This document shows positions 59,862 to 64,000 of a DNA stretch of 64,000 bases, in pieces. This DNA comes from Streptomyces sp. NRRL F-5630 (GTDB lineage: Bacteria > Actinomycetota > Actinomycetes > Streptomycetales > Streptomycetaceae), in the NCBI RefSeq assembly GCF_000719475.1, contig NZ_JOGO01000009.1:1-64000 (forward strand), in the 5' to 3' direction. The translations under genes and the position numbers were made by a program. The notes beneath the pieces are model-generated. The model saw only the letters and a program-made list of their open reading frames with translations. It had not been told where the DNA came from and searched no databases. How positions within the stretch are numbered: the first letter of the stretch is position 1; each line of letters begins with the position of its first letter.

Positions 59862-62588
59862 CTACGCGTCGCCCCCCGCCGCACCCGGGTCGGCCGCCGC
59901 CACGTCGAGCAACTGGTAGCGGTCGATCGCCCGCCGCAGCACCCCGTGTTCCAGCGCCCCGTCGCGCACCAGCTCCGTCAGGACACCCAGCACGATCGAC
60001 GGCGCGTCGATGTGGAAGAAGCGCCGGGCCGCCCCCCGCGTGTCGGCGAAGCCGAACCCGTCGGCGCCCAGCGAGCCGTACCGCCCCGGCACCCACCGCG
60101 CGATCTGGTCCGGAACAGCGCGCATCCAGTCCGAGACGGCCACGCAGGGGCCGTCGGCGTCCGCCAGCTTCCGCGTCACGTACGGCACCCGCGTCTCCTC
60201 CTCCGGGTGGAGGAGGTTGTGCTCCTCGGCCGCGACCGCCTCGCGCCGCAGCTCGTTCCACGACGTCGCCGACCACACGTCCGCGCGCACGTCCCAGTCC
60301 TCGGCGAGCAGCCGCTGCGCCTCCAGCGCCCACGGCACCGCGACGCCCGAGGCGAGGATCTGCGCGCGCCGGCTCCCGGCCTCGCCGCGGCGCAGCAGGT
60401 GCAGGCCCTTGACGATGCCCTCGACGTCCACGTCCTCCGGCTCGGCCGGGTGCTGGATCGGCTCGTTGTAGACCGTCAGGTAGTAGAAGACGTCCTCGGC
60501 GTCCGGCCCGTACATGCGCCGCAGCCCCTCGCGGACGATGTGCGCGATCTCGTACCCGTACGCGGGGTCGTAGGCGACGCACGCCGGGTTCGCCGAGGCG
60601 AGCAGCTGGGACTGGCCGTCCGCGTGCTGAAGCCCCTCGCCGGTCAGTGTCGTGCGCCCGGCGGTCGCGCCGAGGACGAAGCCGCGCGCCAACTGGTCGC
60701 CCATCTGCCAGAACTGGTCGCCGGTGCGCTGGAACCCGAACATCGAGTAGAAGACGTAGACCGGGATGAGCGGCTCGCCGTGCGTCGCGTACGCGGACCC
60801 CGCCGCGATGAGCGAGGCGACGCAGCCCGCCTCCGAGATGCCGTCGTGCAGCATCTGGCCGGTCGGCGACTCCTTGTAGGCGAGCAGGAGTTCGCGGTCG
60901 ACCGACTCGTACTGCTGGCCGAGCGGGTTGTAGATCTTCGCGCTCGGGAAGAAGGAGTCCATCCCGAAGGTGCGGTACTCGTCGGGCGCGATGAGCACGA
61001 AGCGCCGCCCGATCTCCTTGTCCCGCATGAGGTCCTTGAGCAGCCGCACGAACGCCATCGTCGTGGCGATCGACTGCTGCCCGGTGCCCTTCTTCACCGT
61101 CGCGTACGTCTTGTCCCCCGGCAGCGCGAGGGGCTTCGCGCGCACGACCCGCGTCGGCACGTACCCACCGAGCGCCTGCCGCCGCTCGTGCATGTACTGG
61201 ATCTCCTCCGAGTCCCTGCCCGGGTGGTAGTACGGCGGCAGGCCGCCCTGCAGGTCCTTGTCGGGGATGGGCAGGTGGAGGCGGTCGCGGAAGCCCTTGA
61301 GGTCGTCGACCGTGAGCTTCTTCATCTGGTGCGTCGCGTTGCGGCCCTCGAAGTTCGGCCCGAGCGTCCAGCCCTTGACGGTCTGCGCGAGGATCACCGT
61401 CGGCTGGCCCTTGTGCTCCTTCGCCGCCGAGAACGCCGCGTACACCTTGCGGTGGTCGTGACCGCCGCGCCCGAGGTGCAGGATCTGGTCGTCGCTCATG
61501 TTCTCGACCATGGAGCGCAGCCGCTGGTCCCCGCCGAAGAAGTGCTCCCTGATGTACGCGCCCGTCTCCGTCGCGTACGTCTGGAACTGGCCGTCCGGCG
61601 TCGTGTTCAGCTTGTTCACGAGGAGGCCGTCGCGGTCCTGCGCGAGCAGCGGGTCCCACGTGCGGTCCCAGATCAGCTTGATCACGTTCCAGCCCGCGCC
61701 CCGGAACTGCGACTCCAGCTCCTGGATGATCTTGCCGTTGCCGCGCACCGGGCCGTCGAGGCGCTGGAGGTTGCAGTTGACGACGAACGTCAGGTTGTCG
61801 AGGTTCTCGCGCGCGGCGATCGAGAGCTGGCCGAGCGACTCGACCTCGTCCATCTCGCCGTCGCCGAGGAAGGCCCACACGTGGGAGCGCGAGGTGTCGG
61901 CGATCCCGCGCGCCTCCATGTAGCGGTTCATCCGCGCCTGGTAGATCGCCGAGAGCGGGCCGAGGCCCATCGAGACGGTCGGGAACTCCCAGAAGTCCGG
62001 CATCGAGCGCGGGTGCGGGTAGCTCGGCAGGCCGTCGGGGGCCTTCGACTTCTCCTGCCGGAAGCCGTCGAGCTGGGCCTCCGTGAGGCGGTCCAGGAGG
62101 AAGGCGCGCGCGTAGATGCCGGGCGAGGCGTGGCCCTGGAAGAAGATCTGGTCGCCGCCGTCGCCCTCGTCCTTGCCCCGGAAGAAGTGGTTGAAGCCGA
62201 CGTCGTAGAGGCTCGCCGAGGACGCGAACGTCGCGATGTGCCCGCCGACCCCGATCCCCGGGCGCTGCGCGCGCGAGACCATCACGGCCGCGTTCCACCG
62301 CGTCGCGTTGAGTACCTTGCGCTCGATCTCCTCGTTGCCAGGGAAGAAGGGCTCGTCCCTCGTCGCGATCGTGTTGACGTAGTCGGTGCTGCGCATCTCC
62401 GGCACGGCGACGCGTTTCTCCCGGGCCCGCTCGATGAGGCGGAGCATCAGGTAGCGGGCGCGCTCGCTGCCGCGCGCGTCGACGGCGGCGTCGAGCGAGT
62501 CGAGCCACTCCTGGGTCTCCTCGGGATCGAAGTCGGGGACCTGGCTGGGGAGGCCGCCGATGATGATCGGGGTGGGGTCCTGTGGCAC
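59862..62588 (-). CDS. aceE: Pyruvate dehydrogenase E1 component, homodimeric type
   Basis: A 908-residue ThDP-dependent E1 that decarboxylates pyruvate and acetylates lipoyl-E2, linking glycolysis to the TCA cycle. The ThDP motif runs [16 protein letters not shown] to [17 protein letters not shown]. Other landmarks are [40 protein letters not shown] and [20 protein letters not shown]. The length matches the AceE family (about 890-910). GTG at 62588 follows GAAGGGAA; no E2 or E3 gene lies beside it, as usual in Streptomyces. Confidence 0.96.
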   Translation of the reverse strand: MPQDPTPIIIGGLPSQVPDFDPEETQEWLDSLDAAVDARGSERARYLMLRLIERAREKRVAVPEMRSTDYVNTIATRDEPFFPGNEEIERKVLNATRWNAAVMVSRAQRPGIGVGGHIATFASSASLYDVGFNHFFRGKDEGDGGDQIFFQGHASPGIYARAFLLDRLTEAQLDGFRQEKSKAPDGLPSYPHPRSMPDFWEFPTVSMGLGPLSAIYQARMNRYMEARGIADTSRSHVWAFLGDGEMDEVESLGQLSIAARENLDNLTFVVNCNLQRLDGPVRGNGKIIQELESQFRGAGWNVIKLIWDRTWDPLLAQDRDGLLVNKLNTTPDGQFQTYATETGAYIREHFFGGDQRLRSMVENMSDDQILHLGRGGHDHRKVYAAFSAAKEHKGQPTVILAQTVKGWTLGPNFEGRNATHQMKKLTVDDLKGFRDRLHLPIPDKDLQGGLPPYYHPGRDSEEIQYMHERRQALGGYVPTRVVRAKPLALPGDKTYATVKKGTGQQSIATTMAFVRLLKDLMRDKEIGRRFVLIAPDEYRTFGMDSFFPSAKIYNPLGQQYESVDRELLLAYKESPTGQMLHDGISEAGCVASLIAAGSAYATHGEPLIPVYVFYSMFGFQRTGDQFWQMGDQLARGFVLGATAGRTTLTGEGLQHADGQSQLLASANPACVAYDPAYGYEIAHIVREGLRRMYGPDAEDVFYYLTVYNEPIQHPAEPEDVDVEGIVKGLHLLRRGEAGSRRAQILASGVAVPWALEAQRLLAEDWDVRADVWSATSWNELRREAVAAEEHNLLHPEEETRVPYVTRKLADADGPCVAVSDWMRAVPDQIARWVPGRYGSLGADGFGFADTRGAARRFFHIDAPSIVLGVLTELVRDGALEHGVLRRAIDRYQLLDVAAADPGAAGGDA

Positions 62589-63191
62589 GGGGTTCCCTTC
62601 GGGGGGCGGCGGTGGAGTTGACACGATATGTGCGGGTGTGCGTACGCACGGTGAAATGGCGCGTCGGGTTCGCCCTCTCCGTCGGCTTCCCTCGGGGCTC
62701 CGCCCCGAACCCCGTGTGCGGCTCCGCTCCGGCGCCCTTCCGGGGCTCGGCCCCGTACCCCGCTCCTCAAGCGCCGGAGGGGCTGGGTTTGCGGGGCCCG
62801 CTCCGCAAGCGCCCGGGGGTGGGTTCGTGGGGCGCCGCCCCACACTCCGCTCCTCAAACGCCGGAGGGGCTGGTGTTTGCGGGGCTCTGGTCCTCAAGCG
62901 TCGGAGGGGCTGGAGGGCTGAGGGAGCGGAGTGCTGGGGGGAGGGCCTGTGGAGGCCCGGGAGGGGGTCGAGGTGCCGGGTGGGAGAATTGGGGAAGAAT
63001 GGGCTCATGGGCCGGTGCACGAAGCGGAGCGCAAAGGTGTCCGAAGTTGGAGGACACCGCCCGGAAAGTCACTGTTTCAGCGGTCTCGGCTGCCGGGTAC
63101 TTGCGCGATCGGTCCCGCCCGTGTGGACTACGCCCCATGCCCCCGCGCCCGCGGGGGCGCAGCACATCCCGAAACGATCAGGAGGCAATCC
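62589..63191. other. Intergenic region with Streptomyces-type repeats
   Basis: About 600 bp upstream of both aceE and DUF3052. Three copies of a 22-25 bp unit (CTCCTCAARCGCCGGAGGGG type) begin at 62761, 62848 and 62891; a related unit occurs at 46635. Such GC-rich intergenic repeats are frequent in Streptomyces and can fold into hairpins. A 12-bp palindrome, GTGCGTACGCAC, lies at 62638-62649 near the aceE promoter. Confidence 0.6.
62761..62912. repeat. Three interspersed intergenic repeat units
   Basis: Units at 62761-62785, 62848-62872 and 62891-62912 share TCCTCAA, then CGNCGGAGGGGCTG; each can form a short stem. They match the common Streptomyces intergenic repeat that I remember from other genomes. 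Confidence 0.75.
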
Positions 63192-63632
63192 GTGAGCGCG
63201 ACCGCGGACCACGCGGAGGAGCGGACCAGCCCTGCCGTACGGCTGGGTTTCCAGCCCGAGCAGGTGGTCCAGGAGATCGGCTACGACGAGGACGTCGACC
63301 AGGAGCTCCGCGAGGCCATCGAAGAAGCCACAGGCACGGAGCTGGTGGACGAGGACTACGAGGACCTCGTCGACGCCGTGGTCCTCTGGTTCCGCGACGA
63401 GGACGGCGACCTGACGGACGCGCTGGTCGACGCCTCGCAGCTGGTCGACGACGGTGACCTCGTCCTGCTCCTGACCCCGAAGACGGGCCGGGACGGGTAC
63501 GTCGAGCCGAGCGACATCAACGACGCGGCGCGGACCGCCGGATTCACCCAGACCAAAAGCACGAGTGTCGGCAAGGACTGGATCGGCACCCGTCTGGTCA
63601 CCCCGAAGGCCAACGCGAAGGCCAAGCGCTGA
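63192..63632 (+). CDS. DUF3052 family protein
   Basis: A 146-residue acidic cytoplasmic protein with one DUF3052 domain (VRLGFQPEQVVQEIGYDEDV, LVDAVVLWFRDEDGDLTDAL). It is conserved between aceE and an AhpE-type peroxiredoxin in actinobacteria; its function is unknown. GTG at 63192 with AGGAGG at 6 bp. A basic tail (AKANAKAKR) ends the protein. Confidence 0.9.
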   Translation: MSATADHAEERTSPAVRLGFQPEQVVQEIGYDEDVDQELREAIEEATGTELVDEDYEDLVDAVVLWFRDEDGDLTDALVDASQLVDDGDLVLLLTPKTGRDGYVEPSDINDAARTAGFTQTKSTSVGKDWIGTRLVTPKANAKAKR

Positions 63633-63777
63633 ACCGTACGGCGCCCACCGGGCCCCCACCGCTCCCACGGACTCCTCAAGGGCGGCGGGGGCCCGGTGCG
63701 TAGGGTGGGGGCGGCGCCGGGCCCGTACGGCCCGGGGCGCCGTTACCCGTACGTATCACCGCAAAGGATCGGTACCC

Positions 63778-64000
63778 ATGGCGATCGAGGCCGGCACCAA
63801 GGCCCCCGAGTTCGAGCTCAAGGACCACCACGGCCGCACCGTGCGCCTCTCGGACTTCCGCGGCGAGAAGAACGTGGTCCTTCTCTTCTTCCCGTTCGCC
63901 TTCACCGGGGTCTGCACCGGCGAGCTGTGCGCCCTGCGCGACGAGCTGCCGAAGTTCGAGAACGCCGACACCCAGCTGCTCGCGGTCTCCAACGACTCCG
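63778..64000 (+). CDS. AhpE/Bcp-like peroxiredoxin, 5' part
   Basis: The first 74 residues of a peroxiredoxin cut by the window edge. The thioredoxin fold starts TKAPEFELKDHHGRTVRLSD, with peroxidatic Cys in PFAFTGVCTGELC. It would reduce hydrogen or lipid peroxides. ATG at 63778 with AAAGGATC upstream. The position after DUF3052 matches ahpE in other Streptomyces. Confidence 0.9.
   Translation, partial: MAIEAGTKAPEFELKDHHGRTVRLSDFRGEKNVVLLFFPFAFTGVCTGELCALRDELPKFENADTQLLAVSNDS

Noticed and set aside
58344..62621. A 1425-codon plus-strand open frame opposite aceE and overlapping the MFS gene
   Set aside because: It is Arg/His-rich, without motifs, and explained by antisense reading of aceE.

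Overview
This is a high-GC actinobacterial chromosome segment, almost certainly from Streptomyces. Codon use is strongly GC-biased, GTG starts are common, and the only Leu TTA codons noticed sit in a sigma factor and a few accessory genes. The backbone genes (HrdA-type sigma factor, Mbl-type MreB protein, fasR-fabD-fabH-acpP-fabF, DUF3145, aceE, DUF3052, AhpE-like peroxiredoxin) follow the order I remember from Streptomyces coelicolor around SCO2465 to SCO2369; that comparison is from memory, not from a search.

Positions 1-7.4 kb hold a group 2 sigma factor, a heterodimeric ABC exporter, an FGGY sugar kinase preceded by a small YtxH-like reading frame broken by a perfect 42-bp palindrome, two tandem tRNA-Asn genes and one CAU-anticodon tRNA. 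From 7.8 to 28.7 kb the DNA is accessory. It contains a deletion scar (TetR and alcohol dehydrogenase fragments), a divergent pair of giant secreted proteins (a DNRLRE/FG-GAP protein and a 2395-residue RHS polymorphic toxin with a HINT domain), and two remnants of pSAM2-like actinomycete integrative elements (AICEs).

The most interesting feature is how the toxin locus and the AICE remnants interlock. The RHS protein ends in HINT, toxin tip 1 and immunity gene 1. A tyrosine integrase with broken xis and repSA, a disrupted regulator and a Pif-like Nudix gene follow. A 47-bp exact copy of the end of the HINT coding sequence then reappears, fused in frame to a second, promoterless toxin tip with its own immunity gene and a second int-xis-repSA remnant. 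The 47-bp direct repeats bracket a 4.9-kb segment exactly as attL/attR would. This suggests an AICE that integrates into the HINT codons and so swaps the toxin tip of the effector. Short paired TTGACGGCA-type repeats sit beside each integrase and at the far end of the first element. Homologous tip displacement, as already known for polymorphic toxins, is the main alternative.

From 28.8 to 46.6 kb the backbone resumes: a zinc alcohol dehydrogenase with a divergent TetR regulator and two matching operators, a GH25 lysozyme, Mbl, a 1252-residue subtilase, a 19-residue hydrophobic peptide gene, a MarR/oxidoreductase divergent pair with a palindromic operator, an EI24 membrane protein, a TetR/GH3 beta-glucosidase pair, an SGNH lipoprotein and DUF3145. 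From 46.7 to 51.9 kb lies the type II fatty-acid synthase cluster, with its activator fasR upstream and an inverted repeat in front of fabD. From 52 to 64 kb are a pirin, a serine hydrolase, a MerR regulator, DUF4429-SHOCT and DUF1023 proteins, a TetR/MFS pair with an operator inside the MFS promoter, a small I36-like secreted protein, pyruvate dehydrogenase E1, DUF3052 and the start of a peroxiredoxin gene cut by the window edge.
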